Both the position numbers and the translations under genes were made by a program. Positions 37,151 through 48,900 of a stretch of DNA of 64,000 bases are shown here, one piece after another; positions within the stretch are counted from its first letter, which is position 1; each line of letters starts with the position of its first letter. The notes beneath the pieces were generated by a model. It worked only from the letters and a program-made list of their open reading frames with translations, was not told the origin of the DNA and searched no databases. This DNA is from Mycobacterium sp. SM1 (lineage in GTDB: Bacteria > Actinomycetota > Actinomycetes > Mycobacteriales > Mycobacteriaceae): the NCBI RefSeq assembly GCF_018361265.1, contig NZ_JAFLNH010000003.1, positions 632,501 through 696,500 on the forward strand, read 5' to 3'.

Positions 37151-39151
37151 ATGACGCCTGTGCCAGCCAGTGCACAAACCGATTCCGGCATCGACTTCAT
37201 CGGCATCGGTTTCGGTCCGTCGAATCTCGCACTGGCCGTGGCCGCTGATGAGATCGTACCGAGCTGTCGTGGCTTATTTCTGGAGCGCAGTCCAAGCTTT
37301 CAATGGCATCCGGGAATGATGCTCGATGGCGCAAAAATGCAGATTTCGTTCCTGAAAGACCTTGCTACACTGCGTAATCCGGCAAGTCAATACACGTTTC
37401 TTCAATACACTAAAGCCAAAGGCCGTCTGGAGCAGTTCGTCAACCTCAATGAATTCCGTCCCAGCCGACTCGAATACCACGACTATCTTCAATGGGTTGC
37501 CGCATTCTTCGCCGACCGAGTCCGTTATGGCACGGTCGTAACGGCGGTGGCACCGGTCCGCGAGTCGGCGTCCACCACGGCGCCGATGACGCTGTTTAAA
37601 GTCTATGCCCGTGAGGTAACAACGGGGGCCGAATCCTGCTTCCTCACGCGCAACGTGGTGTATAGCGGTGGCGGTGTTCCTCGCCTAAGCGGCCAACACG
37701 CGGCTACATCGGCAGTGCTGCACTCTAGCGAATTCTGGCCGCACTTCGCGAACCGCTTCAACGAATCACAAAAGGCCTACCGCTTTGCGGTCGTTGGAAA
37801 TGGCCAAAGCGCAGCAGAGATCGTCGAGTATCTGCTAAACCATTATCCACTGGCAACCCTTCACTTGTTTATACCGGATCATACTCTGCGAGCTGCCGAT
37901 AGCTCTCCATTCATTAACGAGCATTTCTTTTCGGCCAGCGCCGCCGAATTTTATGACTATTCGCTTGCCAAAAGGTCTGCGGTGCGCGAGGAATTACGGC
38001 CGACAAATTACGGTGTCGTCGACCCGGATTTGTTGCAGAAGCTATACGAAACCGCCTACCTTGACCAGGTGAAGGGATGCCGTCGACTGCACCTCCACTG
38101 TGAGTCGCGATTAACGCAAGTCAGGGAAGTCGATAATCGCGTCGTGGCCAGATTTGCGGACCGCTTTAGCGGAGAATCCAGCGAATTCCACTTCGACGGC
38201 GCGGTACTGGCCACGGGTTACGACAGGAGGCTGGACGCCGAGATTTTCCGGGAAGTGCTGCCGTACATCTTGCGCGACGAGTCCGGGGCGATCTCGCTGT
38301 CGCGCAGCTGCCGAGTCAACACCGCGCCCGCGGTAACGGCCGGGCTGTTCGTGCAGGGGTACGGTGAAGCATCGTTCGGGATCGGTGACACCTTGCTGTC
38401 GCTGTTGCCTTTCCGGGCGCAGGCGATCATCGAGGAAATTGCGACCAATCGCCGCGGCGCCCCGACCTGTCGCCGGCGAAATACTCACGGCGAATATCCA
38501 CCGAAGAGGTATGTGGAAACCGATCTCGATCGTTTGCGGGCTGTCATCAACAGGTACCGATTTGCCACCCTCATCTCCGCTCGGGGAGTAGATGAGCCGG
38601 TTGTCACACAGCTTCCCTTAACCCTCGACACATCGCGCGGGCCGCTGGGCGTTCTTTTCGGTCATATGGATGTGGCGAATCCACACACCGAACTACTTGA
38701 CGGGCACCGGGTGCTCGTCTTGTTCCACGGGCCGAATGGATACATCTCCCCGCACGTATATGAATCGCCCCAACTGCCCACATGGAACTCCATCGCGGTG
38801 GAAGTACGTGGGCGCGCACGGATTTTGCGAGACAAAGATGCGGTTGTCAATGGCCTGTGCGGCATAGCCGTGGCCGCGGACCCATCGCCGGGCGGCTATC
38901 GGCTAACTCGCGAAGCGGCTAGCGATGACAGGCTTTTCCCGTTCATCGTCGGATTCGAGATTGACATCGAGGAGATGACTGGACGTTTCAAGCTTTCGCA
39001 GGATCGCGACGACAAGGATCGTTGGCTCGCCGCCCGTGCCCTGGCGCAAGGCATGCAGCAGGATGACAGGGATCTCATATCATCGATCGTCGGATTCCGC
39101 CTCGATGTCGATGATGGCCCGATTCCACTACCGCAGGAGCGAAGTACGTGA
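37151..39151 (+). CDS. Fused L-ornithine N5-hydroxylase / PaiB-fold piperazate synthase (KtzI-KtzT type)
   Basis: A 666-residue two-domain protein. Residues 1 to about 440 are an FAD/NADPH N-hydroxylase of the SidA/PvdA/KtzI group: FIGIGFGPSNLALAVAADE (FAD), FQWHPGMMLDGAKMQISFLK, VVGNGQSAAEIVEYL near residue 214 (NADPH) and AVLATGYDRR near 353. Residues about 446-666 are a PaiB-type split-barrel domain: EYPPKRYVETDLDRLRAVIN, GPLGVLFGHMDVANPHTELL, YISPHVYESPQLPTWNSIAV and GRFKLSQDRDDKDRW. In kutzneride biosynthesis KtzI makes N5-hydroxyornithine and the PaiB-like heme enzyme KtzT closes the N-N bond to piperazate. The fusion thus predicts piperazic acid supply for the NRPS downstream. GGGGAGGATCCG precedes the ATG. 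Codon use is more AT-rich than its neighbours. Confidence 0.82.
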   Translation: MTPVPASAQTDSGIDFIGIGFGPSNLALAVAADEIVPSCRGLFLERSPSFQWHPGMMLDGAKMQISFLKDLATLRNPASQYTFLQYTKAKGRLEQFVNLNEFRPSRLEYHDYLQWVAAFFADRVRYGTVVTAVAPVRESASTTAPMTLFKVYAREVTTGAESCFLTRNVVYSGGGVPRLSGQHAATSAVLHSSEFWPHFANRFNESQKAYRFAVVGNGQSAAEIVEYLLNHYPLATLHLFIPDHTLRAADSSPFINEHFFSASAAEFYDYSLAKRSAVREELRPTNYGVVDPDLLQKLYETAYLDQVKGCRRLHLHCESRLTQVREVDNRVVARFADRFSGESSEFHFDGAVLATGYDRRLDAEIFREVLPYILRDESGAISLSRSCRVNTAPAVTAGLFVQGYGEASFGIGDTLLSLLPFRAQAIIEEIATNRRGAPTCRRRNTHGEYPPKRYVETDLDRLRAVINRYRFATLISARGVDEPVVTQLPLTLDTSRGPLGVLFGHMDVANPHTELLDGHRVLVLFHGPNGYISPHVYESPQLPTWNSIAVEVRGRARILRDKDAVVNGLCGIAVAADPSPGGYRLTREAASDDRLFPFIVGFEIDIEEMTGRFKLSQDRDDKDRWLAARALAQGMQQDDRDLISSIVGFRLDVDDGPIPLPQERST

Positions 39152-39820
39152 ATATCGCAACACGCAGGAAACCGACCGGGGATCGACGACCTGCTCGGTT
39201 GGCTCACGCGCGCAACTGTCCGCAATCGCGCCTAGCGCCGGTGACTGCGGTACAACCTGCCATGGAAAGTTACCTGGAAAGTCATGGGCGGGTTCTCGAG
39301 GATTACCGGCGACCAAGCGGGTGGTCTCAGATCGATCGCCGACTGTGCTCGAAGATTGAGACGCGGGATCCAGGTAAGCCGATGTGGCGGTTACTGCGCC
39401 GCGATCGAAAGTCTGGCGGTGCGTCTCCCCGGGGTGCGACACGCATCTGGCGGCCGGGGGAGCTCGGCGCCAAAGGCTCCGCGTATACCATTGGCAGCCT
39501 GTGGGCGCGACCGTTCGTGTTAAGTTCTGCGTACAACTTCGGAAGCGACACAACCTATTTGCTGGTAGTAGGCTGCAGTTCTGGGTGTTGTGGTGGTCAA
39601 CGAGAAGCTGCGATACGGCTTGTGGTCGGCTTGTGCACGTTCAGGCGAGCCGGCGGCGGGTAGCTGAACGATGCGGTGACGGCGGGTACCTGGATGATGT
39701 CCAACAAGATCGGTCCGACGTGTGCGACTTAGGGGAAGTTGTGCGGGTCGGGGCTTCTGACGCGTAAGCCGGTTATTGCTCTGGGGGAAGCACTTTGGCG
39801 GGAATCATTGGAGGAGCGCG
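39152..39820. other. Gap between hydroxylase and NRPS; decayed coding remnants
   Basis: No intact gene. A 171-codon frame (39148-39663) overlaps the hydroxylase stop by 4 bp but shows no known domain. The second half contains an mbtH-like remnant (see its entry). GGAGGAGCGCG at 39810-39820 is the strong ribosome-binding site of the NRPS. Confidence 0.5.
39549..39767 (+). pseudogene. Decayed mbtH-like gene
   Basis: MbtH-like proteins (about 70 residues) bind NRPS adenylation domains and are usually encoded next to them. Their landmarks can be found here in order, but in two frames. HNLFAGSRLQFWVL (39549-39590) parallels NPFD...FxVL; after a shift, VVNEKLRYGLWSACA (39593 on) parallels VNxExQxSLWPxFA, and GEPAAG parallels PxGW; then back in the first frame YLDDVQQDRSDVCDLGE (39687 on) parallels CLxYxxxxWTDMRPxSL. 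The order, spacing and total length fit, but the frame changes twice and several invariant residues are altered. It is a degenerate copy; this call is by eye only. Confidence 0.42.
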
Positions 39821-42800
39821 ATGAAGGTTGCTGATCGTGTGTTTCCGCTGACACGGGGGCAGCTGGATATCTGGCTTGCAGAGAAAACGGGCCGCTTCGG
39901 TGCGAAATGGCAACTGGGCGTGCTCTTGCGCATCGATGGCACGGTAGATCCTGGCGTGCTTCATTCGGCCATCCAACAGGTGGTGCACGAGGCCGAGCCG
40001 CTTCGTGCCACCTTTTTCGAGGTCGACGGCAGGGTGTTCCAACGGGTGATTGATCATCCTGACGTTGAGCTTGCCGGCTATGACCTTCTAGGCACGCAGG
40101 ATCCTGCGCAGGAAGCCTACCGGGTAGCATCGTCGATTCAACGCACGCCGATGCCGCTTAGTGGTCCACTCTTCAAATTCGCGTTGATGCAGACACGGGC
40201 TGATGAATTTTATCTGTTCGTGTGTTGCCATCATATTGTGGTGGACGGCATCGGCCTTGCTCTCGTTTGCCATCGGATCGCAGACGTGTATTCTGCGATT
40301 ATTTCCCAGTCATCGATTCCTCCAGTTTTTTTCGGATCGTTGAGCGATCTGATTGAATACGAATCAGAATATGAAGCGTCAAGTGACTACCTTGAGGATC
40401 AATCCTATTGGGCCAAAAACATTCCAGCCGACTGTGACACCGCCTATCTGGTGGACCGCACTAGCGGCGGGGGTATTGGTCAGGGCGATGGTCAGTCTTC
40501 TCCGCCGATAGAACTGGACAGGGCTGTCGTTGACGGGATATTCGAGTTATCCCAAGCGCTTGGAGTACGCCGGTCGTCGGTGATTACTGCGGCGTGCGCG
40601 CTGTTGGTGCGCCAGTACGACGTCGCGACCCCGGAAGTGGTGCTTGATTTTCCGGTAAATAGGCGTGTGCGCCCAGAGGTGAAGACGATACCTGGAATGA
40701 TTTCCGGGGTCGTGCCTCTAATGTTGAAGGCTGAGCCGGAACAAACAGTAGGTAGTTTTTGCAAATATGTTGACGCACGGATACGAGAGACGCTTATACA
40801 CCAGCGGTTCCCGGTGCAAGCTATTGAAAGGAAGGCACGACTCAGCGAACTGGTGTGGACCTCGAACCGGGTCGTTGTTAATTTCCTGCCGACCACTCAT
40901 ATGGATAATTTTGGTGGTGCTGCTGCATCGGGAACCCTCACTCATTCTGGTTTGGTAGATCAATTTGGGCTGGTGTTTTTCAGGGACAACGATCGGCTTT
41001 TCCTCAGCACGCAGGGCTCGGGTCATTTCTTTTCGAATGCCGATGTACTCGAGTTGGCCGCGCGGTTGCAGGCGGTGTTGGTGGGGATGGCCGCGGATCC
41101 CATGCGGCGGGTGGCGGGGCTGGATGTGCTCGATGGGGTTGAGCATGCCCGGTTAGAGCGGTTCAGCAACCGTGCCGTGTTGGCCCGCCCCGCCCCGGGT
41201 GGGGTGTCGGTTCCGGTGGTGTTTGGCGCACAGGTGGGCCGCACCCCGGATGCGGTGGCGCTTAGTTGTGGGGGGCGGTGGTGGAGTTATCGGGAGCTGG
41301 ATGCGGCGGCTAACCGGCTAGCGGGGGTGTTGATCGGTTACGGCGCTGGTCGGGGTGGGTGTGTGGGGCTGCTGGTGCCGCGCTCGGGGGAGGCGGTGGT
41401 GGCGATCGTGGCGGTGTTAAAGACGGGGGCGGCCTATGTGCCGATAGATCCCGCGTGGCCGGATGCGCGGGTGGGGTTTGTGCTGGCCGATGCCGCCCCG
41501 GTGGTGGTGATCAGCACCGCGGGGCTGCGGGGCCGCCTGCAGGGGTGCGCGGTGCCGGTTATTGAGGTCAGCGATCCGGTGGTGGGCACGCAGCCGGCCG
41601 CGGCGCCGCCGGCGCCGGGCCCCGAGGACATCGCCTACATCATCTACACCTCGGGCACCACCGGCGCCCCGAAGGGGGTGGCGGTCACCCACCGCGGCAT
41701 CACCGGGTTGTTTGACTCCCTGGATGCCGGTGTGGGGCTGACACCAGGGCAGGTGTGGTCGCAGTGTCATTCGCTGGCGTTCGACTTTTCGGTGTGGGAG
41801 ATTTTCGGCGCGTTGTTGGGTGGGGGCCGGCTGGTGGTGGTGCCCGAGGAGACGGTGGGCAGCCCCGAGGAGTTTCACGCGCTGTTGGTGGCCGAGCGGG
41901 TAAGTGTGCTAAGCCAAACGCCGTCGGCGTTGGCGGTGTTGGCCGCGGGGGGGTTGGAGTCGACGACGCTGGTGGTGGCGGGGGAGCCCTGCCCGGGGGA
42001 GCTGGTGGATCGCTGGGCGCCGGGGCGGGTGATGCTTAACGCTTATGGGCCCACCGAGACCACGGTGTATGCGACGGTCAGCGCCCCGTTGGCCGCTGGT
42101 GTGGGGGCGCCGCCGATTGGGGCGCCGGTGGCGGGGGCGGCGTTGTTTGTGCTGGATGGGTGGTTGCGCCCGGTGCCGGTGGGGGTGGTGGGGGAGTTGT
42201 ATGTGGCCGGCATGGGGGTGGGGTGTGGGTATGTGCGCCGGGCGGGGTTGACGGCCTCGCGGTTTGTGGCCTGCCCGTTTGGGGGGGTGGGGGCGCGGAT
42301 GTATCGCAGTGGGGATTTGGTGCGCTGGCGTGGCGATGGGCAGCTCGATTATGTGGGCCGCGCCGATGAGCAGGTCAAAATCCGGGGGTATCGCATCGAG
42401 CCCGGTGAGGTGCAGGCGGTGCTGGCCGGGTTGGCGGGGGTGGAGCAGGCGGTGGTGATCGCCCGTGAGGACCGCCCCGGGGATAAGCGCCTGGTGGCCT
42501 ATATCACCGGGGAGGCCGACCCGGTGGGGGCGCGCGCCGCGCTGGCCGAGCGGCTGCCGGGCTATATGCTGCCCGCGGCGGTGATCGCCTTAGACAGGCT
42601 GCCGTTGACCGTCAACGGCAAGCTGGATCGGCGCGCCCTGCCGGCCCCCGACTACGGGGACGTGGAGCGCTACCGGGCCCCCTCGTCTGCCACCGAGGAG
42701 ATCTTGGCCGGGATCTACGCCGGGGTGCTGGGGCTTGAGCGGGTCGGGGTGGAGGACTCGTTTTTCGATTTGGGTGGGGATTCGCTGTCGGCGATGCGCC

Positions 42801-42940
42801 TGGTCGCGGCGGTTAACAGCGCCTTGGATGCCGCGGTGACGGTGCGGGTGGTGTTTGAGGCGCCCACGGTGGCGCAGTTGGCGAGCCGTGTGGGGGTGGG
42901 GGCGGGCCGGTTGGCGCCGGTGGTGGCCGTGGAGCGCCCG
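39821..42940 (+). other. NRPS module 1: starter-type C, A1, T1
   Basis: The N-terminal C domain (to about 41060) is unlike the others in sequence and codon use; its active site is HHIVVDG at 40229. C domains at the start of an NRPS commonly acylate the first residue with a fatty acid, so a lipopeptide start is plausible. A1 (core [10 protein letters not shown] at 41648) has the hand-read ten-residue code DFWSVAAVYK, for which I have no firm substrate. T1 carries LGGDSL at 42770-42787. Confidence 0.82.
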
Positions 42941-45900
42941 GCGGTGGTGCCGTTGTCGTTTGCCCAGCAGCGGTTGTGGTTTATCGACCAGTTGCAGGGG
43001 CCTTCAGCGGTGTACAACATTGCGGCGGCGTTGCGGTTGTGTGGGCGCCTGGATGCGGGGGCGTTGGGTGCGGCGCTGGGGGATGTGGTGGGCCGCCATG
43101 AGAGCCTGCGCACGCTGTTTCCCGCGGTGGGGGGCACGCCTCGGCAGCTGATCGTTCCCGTTGAGCGGGCCGATTTCGGGTGGGGGGTAGTCGATGCCGC
43201 CGGCTGGCCGTCGACGCGCCTGGAGGAGGCCATCGGCGCGGTGGGGCGTCACCGGTTTGATTTGGCCGCCGAGATTCCGTTGCGGGCGCGGCTTTTCCGT
43301 GTGGGCGCCGATGAGCATGTGCTGGTGGTGGTGATCCATCATATCGCCGCTGATGGCTGGTCGTTGCGCCCGTTGGTGCGCGATTTGGGGGTGGCCTATG
43401 CCAGCCGGTGCGAGGGGCGGGCCCCGGATTGGGAGCCGTTGGCGGTGCAGTACGCCGATTACACGCTATGGCAGCGGGAGCAGTTGGGGGATCTTGAGGA
43501 TGGTGGCAGTCGCATCGCCGCGCAGCTGGCCTATTGGGAGCAGGCGTTGGCGGGGCTGCCCGAGCGGGTGGTTCTTCCCACCGATCGGCCCTATCCGGCG
43601 GTGGCCGATCAGCGCGGCGCCAGTGTGCCCGTTGACTGGCCGGCGGGGTTGCAGCGGCAGATCGCCCGGTTGGCCCGGGAGCACAATGCCACCGGTTTTA
43701 TGGTGGTGCAGGCCGCCCTGGCGGTGTTGTTGGGCAAGCTGGGCGCCGGCAGTGATGTGGCGGTGGGTTTCCCGATCGCCGGGCGGGGTGATCCCGCGCT
43801 CGATGAGTTGGTGGGGTTTTTTGTCAACACCTTGGTGTTGCGGGTGGATTTGGGGGGCAATCCCACCGTGGGGGAGCTGCTGGGGCGGGTGCGGGCGCGC
43901 AGCCTGGCCGCCTACGAGCACCAGGATGTGCCCTTTGAGGTGCTGGTGGAGCGGCTTAACCCCACCCGCAGCCTGGCCCATCACCCGCTGGTGCAGGTGA
44001 TGCTGGCCTGGCAAGACAGCCAGCCCCCGCTGCCGGCTTTGGGTGATGTGCAGGTCACCCCGCTGGGGGTGGACACCGGTACCGCGCGCATGGATTTGGT
44101 GTTTAACGTGGCGGAGCGCTGGGGTGAGGGCGGTGAGCCCGCCGGTATCGGGGGGACGGTGGAGTTTCGCACCGATGTGTTTGATCGCGCCAGCATTGAG
44201 GCGCTGATCGCGCGGTTGCAGGCGGTGTTGGTGGGGATGGCCGCGGATCCCATGCGGCGGGTGTCGGGGCTGGATGTGCTCGATGGGGTCGAGCATGCCC
44301 GGTTAGAGCGGTTCAGCAACCGTGCCGTGTTGGCCCGGCCCGCCCCGGGTGGGGTGTCGGTTCCGGTGGTGTTTGGCGCGCAGGTGGGCCGCACCCCGGA
44401 TGCGGTGGCGCTTAGTTGTGGGGGGCGGTGGTGGAGTTATCGGGAGCTGGATGCGGCGGCTAACCGGCTAGCGGGGGTGTTGATCGGTTACGGCGCTGGT
44501 CGGGGTGGGTGTGTGGGGCTGCTGGTGCCGCGCTCGGGGGAGGCGGTGGTGGCGATCGTGGCGGTGTTAAAGACGGGGGCGGCCTATGTGCCGATAGATC
44601 CCGCGTGGCCGGATGCGCGGGTGGGGTTTGTGCTGGCCGATGCCGCCCCGGTGGTGGTGATCAGCACCGCGGGGCTGCGGGGCCGCCTGCAGGGGTGCGC
44701 GGCGCCGGTTATTGAGGTCAGCGATCCGGTGGTGGGCACGCAGCCGGCCGCGGCGCCGCCGGCGCCGGGCCCCGAGGACATCGCCTACATCATCTACACC
44801 TCGGGCACCACCGGCGCCCCGAAGGGGGTGGCGGTCACCCACCGCGGCATCACCGGGGTGCTGGGGGGCGTGGAGGCGGTCTTGCCGGCGGGGGGAACGT
44901 GGTCGCAGTGGCATTCACTGGCGTTCGACGTGTCGGTGTGGGAGATTTTCGGCGCGTTGTTGGGTGGGGGCCGGCTGGTGGTGGTGCCCGAGGAGACGGT
45001 GGGCAGCCCCGAGGAGTTTCACGCGCTGTTGGTGGCCGAGCGGGTAAGTGTGCTAAGCCAAACGCCGTCGGCGTTGGCGGTGTTGGCCGCGGGGGGGTTG
45101 GAGTCGACGACGCTGGTGGTGGCGGGGGAGCCCTGCCCGGGGGAGCTGGTGGATCGCTGGGCGCCGGGGCGGGTGATGCTTAACGCCTACGGCGAGACCG
45201 AAACGTTTTATGCGGCGATCAGCGCGCCGTTGGCCGCTGGTGTGGGGGCGCCGCCGATTGGGGCGCCGGTGGCGGGGGCGGCGTTGTTTGTGCTGGATGG
45301 GTGGTTGCGCCCGGTGCCGGTGGGGGTGGTGGGGGAGTTGTATGTGGCCGGCATGGGGTTGGGGTGTGGGTATGTGCGCCGGGCGGGGTTGACGGCCTCG
45401 CGGTTTGTGGCCTGCCCGTTTGGCGGGGTGGGGGCGCGGATGTATCGCACCGGGGATGTGGTGCGGTGGGGCGCTGATGGGCAGCTGCGCTATGTGGGCC
45501 GCGCCGATGAGCAGGTCAAAATCCGGGGGTATCGCATCGAGCCCGGTGAGGTGCAGGCGGTGCTGGCCGGGTTGGCGGGGGTGGAGCAGGCGGTGGTGAT
45601 CGCCCGTGAGGACCGCCCCGGGGATAAGCGCCTGGTGGCCTATATCACCGGGGAGGCCGACCCGGTGGGGGCGCGCGCCGCGCTGGCCGAGCGGCTGCCG
45701 GGCTATATGCTGCCCGCGGCGGTGATCGCCTTAGACAGGCTGCCGTTGACCGTCAACGGCAAGCTGGATCGGCGCGCCCTGCCGGCCCCCGACTACGGGG
45801 ACGTGGAGCGCTACCGGGCCCCCTCGTCTGCCACCGAGGAGATCTTGGCCGGGATCTACGCCGGGGTGCTGGGGCTTGAGCGGGTCGGGGTGGAGGACTC

Positions 45901-48900
45901 GTTTTTCGATTTGGGTGGGGATTCGCTGTCGGCGATGCGCCTGGTCGCGGCGGTTAACAGCGCCTTGGATGCCGCGGTGACGGTGCGGGTGGTGTTTGAG
46001 GCGCCCACGGTGGCGCAGTTGGCGAGCCGTGTGGGGGTGGGGGCGGGCCGGTTGGCGCCGGTGGTGGCCGTGGAGCGCCCGGCGGTGGTGCCGTTGTCGT
46101 TTGCCCAGCAGCGGTTGTGGTTTATCGACCAGTTGCAGGGGCCTTCAGCGGTGTACAACATTGCGGCGGCGTTGCGGTTGTGTGGGCGCCTGGATGCGGG
46201 GGCGTTGGGTGCGGCGCTGGGGGATGTGGTGGGCCGCCATGAGAGCCTGCGCACGCTGTTTCCCGCGGTGGGGGGCACGCCTCGGCAGCTGATCGTTCCC
46301 GTTGAGCGGGCCGATTTCGGGTGGGGGGTAGTCGATGCCGCCGGCTGGCCGTCGGCGCGCCTGGAGGAGGCCATCGGCGCGGTGGGGCGTCACCGGTTTG
46401 ATTTGGCCGCCGAGATTCCGTTGCGGGCGCGGCTTTTCCGTGTGGGCGCCGATGAGCATGTGCTGGTGGTGGTGATCCATCATATCGCCGCTGATGGCTG
46501 GTCGTTGCGCCCGTTGGTGCGCGATTTGGGGGTGGCCTATGCCAGCCGGTGCGAGGGGCGGGCCCCGGATTGGGAGCCGTTGGCGGTGCAGTACGCCGAT
46601 TACACGCTATGGCAGCGGGAGCAGTTGGGGGATCTTGAGGATGGTGGCAGTCGCATCGCCGCGCAGCTGGCCTATTGGGAGCAGGCGTTGGCGGGGCTGC
46701 CCGAGCGGGTGGTTCTTCCCACCGATCGGCCCTATCCGGCGGTGGCCGATCAGCGCGGCGCCAGTGTGCCCGTTGACTGGCCGGCGGGGTTGCAGCGGCA
46801 GATCGCCCGGTTGGCCCGGGAGCACAATGCCACCGGTTTTATGGTGGTGCAGGCCGCCCTGGCGGTGTTGTTGGGCAAGCTGGGCGCCGGCAGTGATGTG
46901 GCGGTGGGTTTCCCGATCGCCGGGCGGGGTGATCCCGCGCTCGATGAGTTGGTGGGGTTTTTCGTCAACACCTTGGTGTTGCGGGTGGATTTGGGGGGAA
47001 ATCCCACCGTGGGGGAGCTGCTGGGGCGGGTGCGGGCGCGCAGCCTGGCCGCCTACGAGCACCAGGATGTGCCCTTTGAGGTGCTGGTGGAGCGGCTTAA
47101 CCCCACCCGCAGCCTGGCCCATCACCCGCTGGTGCAGGTGATGCTGGCCTGGCAAGACAGCCAGCCCCCGCTGCCGGCTTTGGGCGATGTGCAGGTCACC
47201 CCGCTGGGGGTGGACACCGGTACCGCGCGCATGGATTTGGTGTTTAACGTGGCGGAGCGCTGGGGTGAGGGCGGTGAGCCCGCCGGTATCGGGGGGACGG
47301 TGGAGTTTCGCACCGATGTGTTTGATCGCGCCAGCATTGAGGCGCTGATCGCGCGGTTGCAGGCGGTGTTGGTGGGGATGGCCGCGGATCCCATGCGGCG
47401 GGTGTCGGGGCTGGATGTGCTCGATGGGGTTGAGCATGCCCGGTTAGAGCGGTTCAGCAACCGTGCCGTGTTGGCCCGGCCCGCCCCGGGTGGGGTGTCG
47501 GTTCCGGTGGTGTTTGGCGCGCAGGTGGGCCGCACCCCGGATGCGGTGGCGCTTAGTTGTGGGGGGCGGTGGTGGAGTTATCGGGAGCTGGATGCGGCGG
47601 CTAACCGGCTAGCGGGGGTGTTGATCGGTTACGGCGCTGGTCGGGGTGGGTGTGTGGGGCTGCTGGTGCCGCGCTCGGGGGAGGCGGTGGTGGCGATCGT
47701 GGCGGTGTTAAAGACGGGGGCGGCCTATGTGCCGATAGATCCCGCGTGGCCGGATGCGCGGGTGGGGTTTGTGCTGGCCGATGCCGCCCCGGTGGTGGTG
47801 ATCAGCACTGCGGGGCTGCGGGGCCGCCTGCAGGGGTGCGCGGTGCCGGTTATTGAGGTCAGCGATCCCGTGGTGGGCACGCAGCCGGCCGCGGCGCCGC
47901 CGGCGCCGGGCCCCGAGGACATCGCCTACATCATCTACACCTCGGGCACCACCGGCGCCCCGAAGGGGGTGGCGGTCACCCACCGCGGCATCACCGGGGT
48001 GCTGGGGGGCGTGGAGGCGGTCTTGCCGGCGGGGGGAACGTGGGCGCTGTGTCATTCGCTGGCGTTCGACTTTTCGGTGTGGGAGATTTTCGGCGCGTTG
48101 TTGGGTGGGGGCCGGCTGGTGGTGGTGCCCGAGGAGACGGTGGGCAGCCCCGAGGAGTTTCACGCGCTGTTGGTGGCCGAGCGGGTAAGTGTGCTGACCC
48201 AAACGCCGTCGGCGTTGGCGGTGTTGGCCGCGGGGGGGTTGGAGTCGGCGACGCTGGTGGTGGGCGGGGAGCCCTGCCCGGGGGAGCTGGTGGATCGCTG
48301 GGCGCCGGGGCGGGTGATGCTTAACGCTTATGGGCCCACCGAGACCACGGTGTATGCGACGGTCAGCGCGCCGTTGGCCGCTGGTGTGGGGGCGCCGCCG
48401 ATTGGGGCGCCGGTGGCGGGGGCGGCGTTGTTTGTGCTGGATGGGTGGTTGCGCCCGGTGCCGGTGGGGGTGGTGGGGGAGTTGTATGTGGCCGGCATGG
48501 GGGTGGGGTGTGGGTATGTGCGCCGGGCGGGGTTGACGGCCTCGCGGTTTGTGGCCTGCCCGTTTGGGGGGGTGGGGGCGCGGATGTATCGCAGTGGGGA
48601 TTTGGTGCGCTGGCGTGGCGATGGGCAGCTCGATTATGTGGGCCGCGCCGATGAGCAGGTCAAAATCCGGGGGTATCGCATCGAGCTTGGTGAGGTGCAG
48701 GCGGTGCTGGCCGGGTTGGCGGGGGTGGAGCAGGCGGTGGTGATCGCCCGTGAGGACCGCCCCGGGGATAAGCGCCTGGTGGCCTATATCACCGGGGAGG
48801 CCGACCCGGTGGGGGCGCGCGCCGCGCTGGCCGAGCGGCTGCCGGGCTATATGCTGCCCGCGGCGGTGATCGCCTTAGACAGGCTGCCGTTGACCGTCAA

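Noticed and set aside
37151..39151. Reading the fused enzyme as a hydroxamate siderophore (exochelin/mycobactin) hydroxylase
   Set aside because: No acyl- or formyl-transferase is nearby and the C-terminal PaiB-like domain has no place in those pathways; kept only as an alternative if the PaiB part proves inactive.
39148..39663. 171-codon frame overlapping the hydroxylase stop as a coupled gene
   Set aside because: No domain, no ribosome-binding site of its own, and the mbtH-like remnant runs through its end in other frames.
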